Source: Glaesserella sp041817755
GTDB taxonomy: Bacteria > Pseudomonadota > Gammaproteobacteria > Enterobacterales > Pasteurellaceae
Direction of reading: 5' to 3'
Assembly: GCF_041817755.1 (NCBI RefSeq)
Contig: NZ_JBGYBX010000004.1
Coordinates: 1-8,010, forward strand
Length of the DNA stretch: 8,010 nt
The notes beneath the pieces are model-generated. The model was given only the letters and a program-made list of their open reading frames with translations. It had not been told where the DNA came from and made no database searches. The number at the start of each line of letters is the position of its first letter. The stretch's first letter is position 1. This document shows positions 1-6,093 of the stretch, piece after piece. A program made the translations under genes and the position numbers.

Positions 1-2
1 GA

Positions 3-104
3 CTTATCCTCCTATATTCTGAATTTTGGTTGTCAGCCTTATTCATTATAGGAGGATTTTTTTATTCTGTTCATCGCTTAAGCTCTTTGATTCCATACGC
101 ATAG
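3..104 (+). CDS. Possible C-terminal end of a membrane protein (partial, 5' end outside window)
   Basis: The third forward frame is open from the window edge to a TAG at 102-104, giving 33 residues. The segment is strongly hydrophobic (FWLSALFIIGGFF is its centre) and ends in a short polar tail (HRLSSLIPYA), as a last membrane helix and cytoplasmic tail would. The stop codon lies inside a hairpin with a T-run (93-116), a common arrangement for a gene end. Against it: 33 open codons can arise by chance, the first frame is also open up to a TAG at 49-51, and I do not recognise the family. The reading is an inference from hydrophobicity and terminator position only. Confidence 0.4.
   Translation, partial: LILLYSEFWLSALFIIGGFFYSVHRLSSLIPYA
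6..64 (+). repeat. Perfect 11-bp inverted repeat followed by a T-run
   Basis: The segment 6-16 (ATCCTCCTATA) is perfectly complementary to 47-57 (TATAGGAGGAT), with a 30-base loop and a run of T from 57 to 63. A smaller CTGA/TCAG pair is nested in the loop. It resembles a rho-independent terminator or a small regulatory stem, but the loop is unusually long for a terminator. It also overlaps the possible open frame 3-104, so both calls cannot be fully right. Confidence 0.4.
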
Positions 105-116
105 CGTATGGTTTTT
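93..116 (+). terminator. Hairpin terminator for a rightward transcript
   Basis: CCATACGC (93-100) pairs perfectly with GCGTATGG (104-111) around an ATA loop and is followed by TTTTTA. This fits a rho-independent terminator for a gene entering from the left edge. It would end the transcript of the candidate membrane-protein tail whose stop codon lies within it. Confidence 0.6.
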
Positions 117-139
117 ATAGCTAGACTTTGTCTAGCTAT
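117..139. repeat. Perfect 10-bp inverted repeat between two terminators
   Basis: ATAGCTAGAC (117-126) pairs perfectly with GTCTAGCTAT (130-139) around a TTT loop. Neither strand has a T-run on the 3' side of this stem, so it is not a standard terminator. It contains CTAG twice. It fills the gap between the rightward terminator and the ilvC terminator. Confidence 0.7.
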
Positions 140-142
140 AAC

Positions 143-174
143 AAAAAAACCGGTTCATCATGAACCGGTTTTTT
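143..174 (-). terminator. ilvC rho-independent terminator, probably bidirectional
   Basis: CGGTTCA (151-157) pairs with TGAACCG (161-167) around a TCA loop. The stem is extended by an A-run on the left (143-149) and a T-run on the right (168-174). On the minus strand this gives a GC-containing stem followed by a long U-run, about 15 bases beyond the ilvC stop codon. The symmetry means it can also stop rightward transcription. Confidence 0.88.
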
Positions 175-187
175 AATCCGTTCGGTT

Positions 188-1669
188 TTAGCCTTGTGAA
201 GAAATACGTTTCATGTCGGTCATGTAACCGCGTAATTCTTGACCGATGTATTCGATCGGGTGGTTGCGGATCGCATCGTTGACATCGCGTAAGGTGACGT
301 TATCGATTTCAACGGTTGGCGTCGGTTCGCCCAAATCACCGCGTTGTAAGGTCGGGATGACTTTTTCACGCAAGATTGGGGTTGCCACGTTAGCGAACAG
401 GTAGTTACCGTATTCCGCCGTATCTGAAATCACCACGTTCATTTCGTATAAACGTTTACGCGCAATGGTGTTGGCGATTAACGGTAATTCGTGAAGCGAT
501 TCGTAGTAAGCGGATTCTTCGTAGATACCGCTGGCGACCATGGTGTCAAAGGCTAATTCGACACCGGCTTTAACCATCGCAACCATTAATACGCCGTTGT
601 CGAAGTATTCTTGCTCGCTGATTTTGATACTGTCGCCGTTCGGGGCGTTTTCAAATGCCGTTTTACCGGTTTCTTCACGCCATTTTAATAAATTTGCGTC
701 ACCGTTTGCCCAGTCCGCCATCATCGTAGAAGAGAATTCACCGCTGATGATGTCGTCCATGTGTTTTTCAAATAAGAAGGCTAATTCTTCTTTGATTTGT
801 TCGGAAAGTTCGAAAGCACGGAGTTTCGCCGAGTTGGATAGGCGATCCATCATTAAAGTGATTCCGCCTTGTTTTAAGGCTTCGGTGATGGTTTCCCAAC
901 CGTACTGGATTAATTTGCCGGCATAGGCAGGATCTTTACCTTCCGACACTAATTTTTCGTAACAAACAATGGAGCCGGCTTGTAACATACCGCACAGGAT
1001 GGTTTGTTCACCCATTAAGTCGGATTTTACTTCGGCAACGAAAGAAGATTCTAATACGCCCGCACGGTGACCGCCGGTTGCCGCCGCCCATGCTTTCGCA
1101 ATCGCCAAGCCTTCGCCTTGCGGATCGTTTTCAGGGTGAACCGCGATTAATGTCGGCACACCGAAACCGCGTTTGTACTCTTCACGTACTTCGGTACCCG
1201 GGCATTTCGGCGCAACCATCACGACAGTGATGTCTTTACGAATTTGCTCACCGACTTCCACGATATTTAAACCGTGCGAATAACCTAATGCTGCGCCTTT
1301 TTTGATCAACGGCATGACATCCGCAACCACTTTAGAGTGTTGTTTGTCGGGGGTTAAGTTAATGACTAAATCCGCAGTCGGGATTAACTCTTCATAGGTG
1401 CCGACTTTAAAGCCGTTTTCCGTTGCGCGGGTGAATGACGCACGTTTTTCCGCAATGGCTTCCGGACGTAAGGCGTAAGCGATATCCAAACCGGAGTCGC
1501 GCATATTTAAACCTTGGTTTAAACCTTGCGCGCCGCAGCCGACGATCACGACTTTTTTACCTTTTAAGTAGTTCGCTTCATCGGCGAATTCGTCGCGATC
1601 CATAAAACGGCAGCGACCTAATTGATCTAATTGTTGGCGTAAGTTTAACGTGTTGAAATAGTTAGCCAT
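188..1669 (-). CDS. ilvC: Ketol-acid reductoisomerase (NADP+), long class II form
   Basis: IlvC converts 2-acetolactate or 2-aceto-2-hydroxybutyrate to the 2,3-dihydroxy acids of valine, leucine and isoleucine synthesis, using NADPH and Mg2+ in the cytoplasm. The 493-residue protein matches the long enterobacterial form (E. coli 491). The Rossmann motif is at 44-53 (GCGAQGLNQG). The NADPH-selecting residues R68, R76, S78 and Q110 and catalytic H132 and K155 fall at E. coli numbering. Metal-binding D217 and E221 are in SDLMGE, with E390, E394 and S415 in the duplicated C-terminal domain. The start at 1669 gives the family N-terminus MANYFNTLNL and has AAGGA a few bases upstream. The frame stays open upstream to 1918, but that part crosses the promoter and is not protein-like. 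The gene is monocistronic, divergent from ppa, and ends at the hairpin at 143-174. No neighbouring ilvY-like regulator is visible. Confidence 0.98.
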   Translation of the reverse strand: MANYFNTLNLRQQLDQLGRCRFMDRDEFADEANYLKGKKVVIVGCGAQGLNQGLNMRDSGLDIAYALRPEAIAEKRASFTRATENGFKVGTYEELIPTADLVINLTPDKQHSKVVADVMPLIKKGAALGYSHGLNIVEVGEQIRKDITVVMVAPKCPGTEVREEYKRGFGVPTLIAVHPENDPQGEGLAIAKAWAAATGGHRAGVLESSFVAEVKSDLMGEQTILCGMLQAGSIVCYEKLVSEGKDPAYAGKLIQYGWETITEALKQGGITLMMDRLSNSAKLRAFELSEQIKEELAFLFEKHMDDIISGEFSSTMMADWANGDANLLKWREETGKTAFENAPNGDSIKISEQEYFDNGVLMVAMVKAGVELAFDTMVASGIYEESAYYESLHELPLIANTIARKRLYEMNVVISDTAEYGNYLFANVATPILREKVIPTLQRGDLGEPTPTVEIDNVTLRDVNDAIRNHPIEYIGQELRGYMTDMKRISSQG

Positions 1670-1747
1670 GGTAGAATCCTTTTGATTTGAGAAGTTTGTT
1701 GAACGGTTAATGTTGTGTTTACATACTGTATTTGTTGTACGGTGCGG

Positions 1748-1775
1748 ATTATACCGCTTTTTATTGTTGCGTAAA
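1748..1775 (-). promoter_or_regulatory. Probable ilvC promoter
   Basis: On the minus strand TTTACG (1770-1775) and TATAAT (1748-1753) are separated by 16 bases, matching the sigma-70 -35 at 4 of 6 and -10 at 6 of 6. The start of transcription would be near 1741, leaving a leader of roughly 70 bases. I see no attenuator peptide or T-box in that leader. Confidence 0.7.
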
Positions 1776-1814
1776 TTGATATTATTAGGATTAATCATTG
1801 CAAAATATGAAATA

Positions 1815-1823
1815 ACAAGCGGT
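1815..1823 (+). repeat. DNA uptake sequence, Actinobacillus type
   Basis: Exact ACAAGCGGT core followed by CGG and, further on, by TTTTTTGCAAATTTTT (1837-1852), which resembles the A/T-rich part of the extended uptake consensus. It is intergenic, between the ilvC and ppa promoters. Its bases 1816-1826 form a perfect 11-bp inverted repeat with 1861-1871. Confidence 0.85.
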
Positions 1824-1860
1824 CGGATGCGAGCGGTTTTTTGCAAATTTTTCGCAGAAA

Positions 1861-1872
1861 CCGACCGCTTGC
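1861..1872 (-). repeat. Second, inverted uptake-like sequence (one mismatch)
   Basis: On the minus strand this reads GCAAGCGGTCGG, one base off the uptake core but identical over 11 bases to the partner at 1816-1826. The two face each other across 34 bases, and a TGCGA/TCGCA pair (1828-1832 and 1852-1856) lies inside. The arm ends 2 bases before the ppa -35. Confidence 0.7.
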
Positions 1873-1873
1873 T

Positions 1874-1902
1874 TTGCCGATCCGAAATGAATCCGCTATA
1901 AT
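1874..1902 (+). promoter_or_regulatory. ppa promoter
   Basis: TTGCCG (1874-1879), a 17-base spacer and TATAAT (1897-1902) make a good sigma-70 promoter. Transcription would start near 1909, about 36 bases before the ppa start codon. The -35 directly follows the inverted uptake pair. Confidence 0.78.
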
Positions 1903-1944
1903 CTTTACGTTTTTTCACCTTGACTCAAACAGAAGGAAACTCAC

Positions 1945-2472
1945 ATGGGCTTAGAAAACGTACCTGCCGGTAAAGCATTACCGGATGATATTTATGTTGT
2001 AATTGAAATTCCTGCCAACTCCGATCCGATCAAGTATGAAGTGGATAAAGAGAGCGGTGCGATTTTCGTGGATCGTTTTATGGCAACCGCCATGTTCTAT
2101 CCGGCGAACTACGGTTATGTCAACCACACCCTTTCTTCTGACGGTGACCCGGTAGACGTCTTAGTGCCGACACCTTATCCGCTTCAGCCGGGTGCGGTGA
2201 TCCGTTGCCGTCCGGTCGGCGTGTTAAAAATGACCGACGAAGCCGGCGGTGATGCGAAAGTGGTAGCGGTTCCGCACTCGAAATTAAGCAAAGAGTACGA
2301 TCACATCCAAGATGTGGGTGATTTACCGGCACTATTAAAAGCGCAAATCCAACACTTCTTCGAAAGCTATAAAGCGTTAGAAGCGGGTAAATGGGTGAAA
2401 GTCGAAGGTTGGGGCGATGTGAATGAAGCCCGCAAAGAGATCTTAGAATCTTTCGAACGTGCGAAAAAATAA
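1945..2472 (+). CDS. ppa: Inorganic pyrophosphatase, family I
   Basis: Ppa is a cytoplasmic, Mg2+-dependent hydrolase that splits pyrophosphate into two phosphates and so pulls biosynthetic reactions forward. The 175 residues align with E. coli Ppa (176) almost end to end. The signature DGDPVDVLV carries metal-binding D66, D68 and D71. The other active-site residues are visible at family positions counting the initial Met: E21, K30, E32, R44, Y56, D98, D103, K105, Y142 and K143. AAGGA at 1933-1937 sits 7 bases before ATG. It has its own promoter and ends in a strong terminator 18 bases after the stop, so it is probably transcribed alone. Nothing is missing or odd. Confidence 0.98.
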   Translation: MGLENVPAGKALPDDIYVVIEIPANSDPIKYEVDKESGAIFVDRFMATAMFYPANYGYVNHTLSSDGDPVDVLVPTPYPLQPGAVIRCRPVGVLKMTDEAGGDAKVVAVPHSKLSKEYDHIQDVGDLPALLKAQIQHFFESYKALEAGKWVKVEGWGDVNEARKEILESFERAKK

Positions 2473-2489
2473 TTTTTAAACGTTTCGCC

Positions 2490-2521
2490 AATGCCAAAGT
2501 CTAAGCTTTGGCATTTTTTTT
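2490..2521 (+). terminator. ppa rho-independent terminator
   Basis: ATGCCAAAG (2491-2499) pairs perfectly with CTTTGGCAT (2506-2514) around a 6-base loop, and a run of eight T follows. It lies just after the ppa stop and only 18 bases before the next start codon, so it separates ppa from the protease gene. Confidence 0.92.
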
Positions 2522-2538
2522 AGTATAGGAAGTTAATC

Positions 2539-3294
2539 ATGACTTTTTTTAAACGCATTACCATTATTGCAATATTTTCGACATTTCTGACCGCTTGTAT
2601 GACGAGCGCTCAAATTAACCAGGAAGCGGAAAAAAACTATACGCAAGTGAAACAACAGGCGCGGGCACAAAATGCTATCGATACCACATCAGCCACGGCA
2701 AAACGTATTCATGCCGTATTTAATAAAATGAAGCCGTATGCCGAAAAAGCCAATCACACGGGCGTACCGTTCCAATGGGAAATCACTGTGTTCAGATCAA
2801 ATGAGTTGAATGCGTGGGCAATGCCGGGCGGCAAGATGGCGTTTTATACCGGATTGGCGGAGAAATTGAATTTATCGAATGATGAAATTGCCGTCGTTAT
2901 CGGCCATGAAATGGCACATGCACTGCAAGAACACGGTAAATCGGATCGTACGGTGAGCGTGATTAGCGGGATTGTCGGTGTCTTAGCGGATGCTGCGGTC
3001 ACCGCAACGACCGGTGTCAGTACGGAGGGATTGTTGAGTACCGGCGTGGATCTGATTGCGACAAAACCGTTTTCCCGCAGCCAAGAAACCGAAGCGGATG
3101 AAATCGGTTTAATCCTGATGGCACAGTCGGGCTATAATCCGGAAGCGGCGCCGAATTTGTGGGCGAAAATGAGTAAGGCTAGCGGTAATTCGGGGGCATC
3201 TATTTTCTCTACCCACCCGTCAAATGAAGAGCGTCAGGAGAATTTGGCTCGCTTGTTGCCAAAAGCAAAGCAGATTTACAATGCAAGCAAATAA
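2539..3294 (+). CDS. LoiP/YggG-like M48 family metalloprotease, lipoprotein
   Basis: Predicted zinc metalloprotease of the M48 family, anchored in the envelope and likely acting in protein quality control like E. coli LoiP (252 residues; this is 251). The N-terminus has two basic residues within MTFFKR, a hydrophobic stretch and the lipobox LTAC with the lipidated cysteine at C20. The +2 residue is Met, not Asp, so the outer membrane is the expected site. The zinc motif is HEMAH at 123-127. The third ligand is probably E183 in the ExxxD element E183-D187. AGGA at 2527-2530 precedes ATG by 8 bases. No promoter fits between the ppa terminator and the start, so transcription may come from read-through or from inside ppa. 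The codons for T18-A19-C20 are an exact inverted uptake sequence. The M48 lipoprotein call is firm; orthology to LoiP rather than another M48 lipoprotein is likely but unproven. Confidence 0.9.
   Translation: MTFFKRITIIAIFSTFLTACMTSAQINQEAEKNYTQVKQQARAQNAIDTTSATAKRIHAVFNKMKPYAEKANHTGVPFQWEITVFRSNELNAWAMPGGKMAFYTGLAEKLNLSNDEIAVVIGHEMAHALQEHGKSDRTVSVISGIVGVLADAAVTATTGVSTEGLLSTGVDLIATKPFSRSQETEADEIGLILMAQSGYNPEAAPNLWAKMSKASGNSGASIFSTHPSNEERQENLARLLPKAKQIYNASK
2590..2598 (-). repeat. DNA uptake sequence inside a lipobox
   Basis: ACCGCTTGT on the plus strand is the exact reverse complement of ACAAGCGGT. It is in frame and encodes T18-A19-C20 of the protease lipobox, including the cysteine that would be lipidated. 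Confidence 0.85.
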
Positions 3295-3301
3295 ACTCTC
3301 G

Positions 3302-3330
3302 ACAGGCAGAGTTATCTGCCTGTTTTTTTT
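3302..3330 (+). terminator. Terminator of the M48 protease gene
   Basis: ACAGGCAGA (3302-3310) pairs perfectly with TCTGCCTGT (3315-3323) around a GTTA loop and is followed by eight T. It begins 7 bases after the stop codon. Confidence 0.93.
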
Positions 3331-3374
3331 GAATTTTATTTGATTTAACCCCCTGCGAAATTTTTGAAAATCGG

Positions 3375-3380
3375 TATAAT
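3375..3380 (+). promoter_or_regulatory. Probable -10 of the permease promoter
   Basis: A perfect TATAAT lies 33 bases before the permease start, in the short gap after the preceding terminator. No good -35 is seen at 16-18 bases upstream (the sequence there is CCCTGCG), so the promoter is either weak or needs an activator. Confidence 0.5.
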
Positions 3381-3412
3381 CAAGCCATCGTGCCATTTAT
3401 CGGTATAGTCTT

Positions 3413-5269
3413 ATGCAATCCTTACTCGCTTTTCTCCCCGATTTTTTAACGCACCCGCTGTTTTGGGTGTTCATCTTATTGGTCTTTTCGATTTGGCAAT
3501 TTATTCAAAATAAATTGCGAATGGATATTGTCGCCTTGCTGGTGATTGCGTTTTTCAGTTTAAGCGGCATTTTAACCGTCAATGAGGTGTTTGCCGGTCT
3601 GAGTGACCCGAATGTGATTTTGATTGCCTTACTTTTTATTGTCGGTGAAAGCCTTGTCCGAACCGGAATTGCTTATCAGGTCAGTGAGTGGTTGATGCGG
3701 GTTGCCGGTGAAAGTGAAGCCAGAGTATTGGTTCTGTTGATGCTGTCGATTGCCGGATTGGGATCTTTTATGAGCTCGACCGGTATTGTGGCAATTTTTA
3801 TTCCGGTGGTGTTAGCCATTTGTTCGGGAATGGGGATCTCACCGAAACGTTTAATGATGCCGCTGAGCGTTGCCGGTTTAATCAGCGGTATGATGACGTT
3901 GATTGCAACGCCGCCGAACTTGGTGGCACATTCGGAATTGGTTAAGTCGGGGGCGCAAGGATTCGGCTTCTTTAGTTTCACCCCGGTCGGGCTTTCCGTA
4001 TTGACGTTAGGGATCGTGTATATGCTGTTTGCCCGTCATTGGTTGGATAACGGTGAATCGGTGAATGTGGAAAAACGCAAGTCGTCTTCGATGTACCAAT
4101 TCATTGAAGAATACCAATTGAACGGACGTGCCAAAATGGTGGTGGTCACGGCGGAATCGTCTTTTGTCGGTAAAACCATTAATGAATTAAATTTACGCAG
4201 CGAATACGGTCTGAATATTGTCGCAATCCAACGTGTAAAGCGGTTGCGTAGCGTGTCGATTGCAGCATACGGGAATGCGACCTTGCGGGAAAAAGATGTG
4301 CTATTAATGGACATCAATATTGATCCGGAATTATTCTTACAACGCTGTGAAGAATTCGGCTTGAAGAATGTCGAACTGAAAGGTGAATATTTTTCAGCCA
4401 AATCCGTTGGGGTGGCAGAGATTTCCATTATGCCGGAAGCGGAAAGTATCGGTAAAAGTATCAGCCAGTTAAAATTCCGTTCCAGCTACGGATTAAGCGT
4501 GGTGGGGATGAAACGGGACGGCGAGTTGATACAAGATGATCTTATCCATACGCCGATCAAGTTCGGTGACGTGTTATTGGTCATGGGGGTATGGACCCAA
4601 ATTCTTGAAATGGGCAAAGAAAATCGGGATTTCTTTTTAATCGATACACCGGAAGAGAGTAAACACGCTGCGCCCGCCATCAGCCAAGCGCCGCATGCAA
4701 TTTTTTCCGTGTTCGTTATGGTTGCATTGATGATTACGGGGATTGTACCCAATGTGATTGCGGCACTATTAGCGTGTTTGATGTTGGGAAAATTTCGTTG
4801 TATTGATATGAAAAGCGCTTATGACTCCATTCATTGGCCGAGCATTGTGTTGATTGTCGGGATGATGCCGTTTTCCATTGCGCTACAAAAAACCGGCGGG
4901 ATTGAGCTTATCGTCGGTATGTTGTTAGACATTATGCAAGGCTTGGATGTACATTTCGTTTTGATTGTTTTATTTGTGTTTACGGCAATTATCAGCGCAT
5001 TTATTTCCAATACGGCGACGGCGATTTTGGTGATGCCGATAGCGATTGCGGTTGCCCAACAACTGAATTATTCGCCTGCGCCGTTTGCGATGATTGTCGC
5101 CATTTCGGCATCGGCGGCGTTCATTACACCGGTATCGTCTCCGGTGAATACCATGGTGTTGGCACCGGGCGGCTACAGTTTTATGGATTTTGTCAAAGTC
5201 GGTTTGCCGTTTACCGTATTGGTGATGTTGCTATCGGTGTTCTTAGTACCGGTATTATTCCCGCTGTAA
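3413..5269 (+). CDS. SLC13/DASS-family permease with two central RCK_C (TrkA-C) domains, YfbS-like
   Basis: Inner-membrane transporter of the divalent anion:sodium symporter (ArsB/NhaD, CitMHS-like) group; the substrate cannot be read from the sequence. The 618 residues divide into an N-terminal membrane half (about 12-210), two soluble RCK_C domains (about 238-315 and 330-410) and a C-terminal membrane half (about 425-618). Each membrane half carries the hairpin motif pair of the family: SST at 121-123 with TPPN at 166-169, then SNT at 532-534 with TPVSSPVN at 572-579. Both RCK_C copies show the repeated pattern GKxIxxLxxRSxYGLxxV. The same architecture is found in E. coli YfbS (about 610 residues). 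No clear Shine-Dalgarno precedes ATG, yet no other start fits before M37, which lies in conserved sequence. The stop codon overlaps an uptake sequence, and the gene converges on trmN6. Confidence 0.93.
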   Translation: MQSLLAFLPDFLTHPLFWVFILLVFSIWQFIQNKLRMDIVALLVIAFFSLSGILTVNEVFAGLSDPNVILIALLFIVGESLVRTGIAYQVSEWLMRVAGESEARVLVLLMLSIAGLGSFMSSTGIVAIFIPVVLAICSGMGISPKRLMMPLSVAGLISGMMTLIATPPNLVAHSELVKSGAQGFGFFSFTPVGLSVLTLGIVYMLFARHWLDNGESVNVEKRKSSSMYQFIEEYQLNGRAKMVVVTAESSFVGKTINELNLRSEYGLNIVAIQRVKRLRSVSIAAYGNATLREKDVLLMDINIDPELFLQRCEEFGLKNVELKGEYFSAKSVGVAEISIMPEAESIGKSISQLKFRSSYGLSVVGMKRDGELIQDDLIHTPIKFGDVLLVMGVWTQILEMGKENRDFFLIDTPEESKHAAPAISQAPHAIFSVFVMVALMITGIVPNVIAALLACLMLGKFRCIDMKSAYDSIHWPSIVLIVGMMPFSIALQKTGGIELIVGMLLDIMQGLDVHFVLIVLFVFTAIISAFISNTATAILVMPIAIAVAQQLNYSPAPFAMIVAISASAAFITPVSSPVNTMVLAPGGYSFMDFVKVGLPFTVLVMLLSVFLVPVLFPL

Positions 5270-5277
5270 CAAGCGGT
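5269..5277 (+). repeat. DNA uptake sequence at the permease stop codon
   Basis: Exact ACAAGCGGT core followed by CGG; its first base is the last base of the permease TAA. An AAATTGCAAAA segment about 15 bases downstream (5292-5302) resembles the A/T-rich part of the extended consensus. Confidence 0.85.
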
Positions 5278-5347
5278 CGGCTCCGAGTCATAAATTGCAA
5301 AATCCGCGTGTTGAGCGGTTTGTCATGACGAATATGGTCGATTAAAG

Positions 5348-5376
5348 GCTGAATGGATTTTCCGTTCAGCTTTTTT
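5348..5376 (+). terminator. Shared terminator between converging permease and trmN6
   Basis: GCTGAATGG (5348-5356) pairs with CCGTTCAGC (5362-5370), with one G-U pair, around ATTTT, and six T follow. It fits the end of the permease transcript. On the minus strand the stem follows the trmN6 stop codon, which lies in the T-run, but only a short U-run follows there, so it would be weaker in that direction. Confidence 0.85.
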
Positions 5377-6091
5377 ATAGAGTCATATTTAAATAGAAAG
5401 GGTGGGTGAGGGCTTTGAATGCCTCTGTGTAGTTGCCGTGTTGATCATAAATGACCAAGGATTTTTCCGTCATCATCCGGGGTTGCGGTGAAAAGGTCAC
5501 AATCATACGTTTCGGCGCTTTGCCCGAACGGGTATAGATTCGCCACGTCTCGATACAGGTTAACCGACAAGTTTTACTTTGTGCAATCAATTTTTCTGCG
5601 GCATCCGTGGGCAAGATAAAGCTGATTTTACCGTCAGGTGAGAGCTGTTTTTGCGCTTGACGTAGCCAGTCCAAATGGCTTTGGGAGGCTGTTCTCGCCA
5701 AATGTCTTTCCGGGGTACGGCTGATGGGGCTGTGTTCAAAGTAAGGCGGATTGGCGACGATGAGATCAAATGTTTTGTCGGATGCCCATTGCATCACATC
5801 GGCCCGGATCACTTTGATTCGGTTTGCCCACGGGCTATGCGCCGTATTCTGTGAAGCTTGTTCAAAGGCATGTTGTTCTAATTCCACAGCAAGAATTTGA
5901 GTATGACAAGCGGTACGTTGTGCCAACATAATTGCAATTAAACCCGTACCGGTTCCGAGGTCTAAGATGTGGGCGGCGTGTGATACGTCGGCGATTGCAC
6001 CAAGTAAAATGCCGTCCGTATTCACTTTCATCGCACAACGATCATGCGCAATAAAAAATTGTTTAAATTGAAAACCGCTCGGTGTCGTCAT
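5375..6091 (-). CDS. trmN6: tRNA1(Val) (adenine37-N6)-methyltransferase
   Basis: Predicted SAM-dependent enzyme that methylates N6 of A37 next to the anticodon of tRNA-Val(cmo5UAC); E. coli YfiC is the known member (about 245 residues, here 238). The SAM-binding motif I is LDLGTGTG at 43-50, the acidic residue ending strand 2 is E70 in AVELE, and the catalytic N-methyltransferase motif is NPPY at 114-117. The N-terminus FQFKQFFIAHDRCAMKVNTD (7-26) is typical of this family. The start codon follows the coaA stop by 2 bases (TAACCATG), and I see no Shine-Dalgarno, so translation is probably coupled to coaA. An uptake core lies within it at 5906-5914. The general N6-adenine methyltransferase assignment is firm; the exact tRNA target is by family. 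Confidence 0.92.
   Translation of the reverse strand: MTTPSGFQFKQFFIAHDRCAMKVNTDGILLGAIADVSHAAHILDLGTGTGLIAIMLAQRTACHTQILAVELEQHAFEQASQNTAHSPWANRIKVIRADVMQWASDKTFDLIVANPPYFEHSPISRTPERHLARTASQSHLDWLRQAQKQLSPDGKISFILPTDAAEKLIAQSKTCRLTCIETWRIYTRSGKAPKRMIVTFSPQPRMMTEKSLVIYDQHGNYTEAFKALTHPFYLNMTL
5906..5914 (+). repeat. DNA uptake sequence inside trmN6
   Basis: Exact ACAAGCGGT on the plus strand. Read on the coding (minus) strand as ACCGCTTGT it encodes Thr-Ala-Cys (residues 60-62), the same frame as the copy in the protease gene. Confidence 0.82.
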
Positions 6092-6093
6092 GG

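Noticed and set aside
117..139. TrpR operator because of two CTAG sites
   Set aside because: The TrpR operator has CTAG halves with 4 bases between them; here the gap is 7 bases and no trp gene is nearby.
540..926. Plus-strand open frame inside ilvC
   Set aside because: It is a shadow of the strongly conserved ilvC coding strand and shows no recognisable protein features.
1715..1735. LexA or other repressor site in the ilvC leader (TACATACTGTA)
   Set aside because: The TACA/TGTA symmetry is only 4 bases per arm and does not match the spacing of the LexA box; a chance match is likely in A/T-rich sequence.
1670..1918. Extension of ilvC by 83 codons upstream
   Set aside because: The frame is open, but the added sequence crosses the ilvC promoter and the uptake pair, is lysine/arginine/asparagine-rich, and has no counterpart in the family. 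The start at 1669 has a ribosome site and the family N-terminus.
2120..2497. Minus-strand open frame across ppa
   Set aside because: It is a shadow of ppa, its low-complexity product is rich in Arg, Leu and Pro, and it begins in the ppa terminator.
3676..4752. Three minus-strand open frames inside the permease gene
   Set aside because: All are antisense to conserved transporter and RCK_C segments and have no independent ribosome site or motif.
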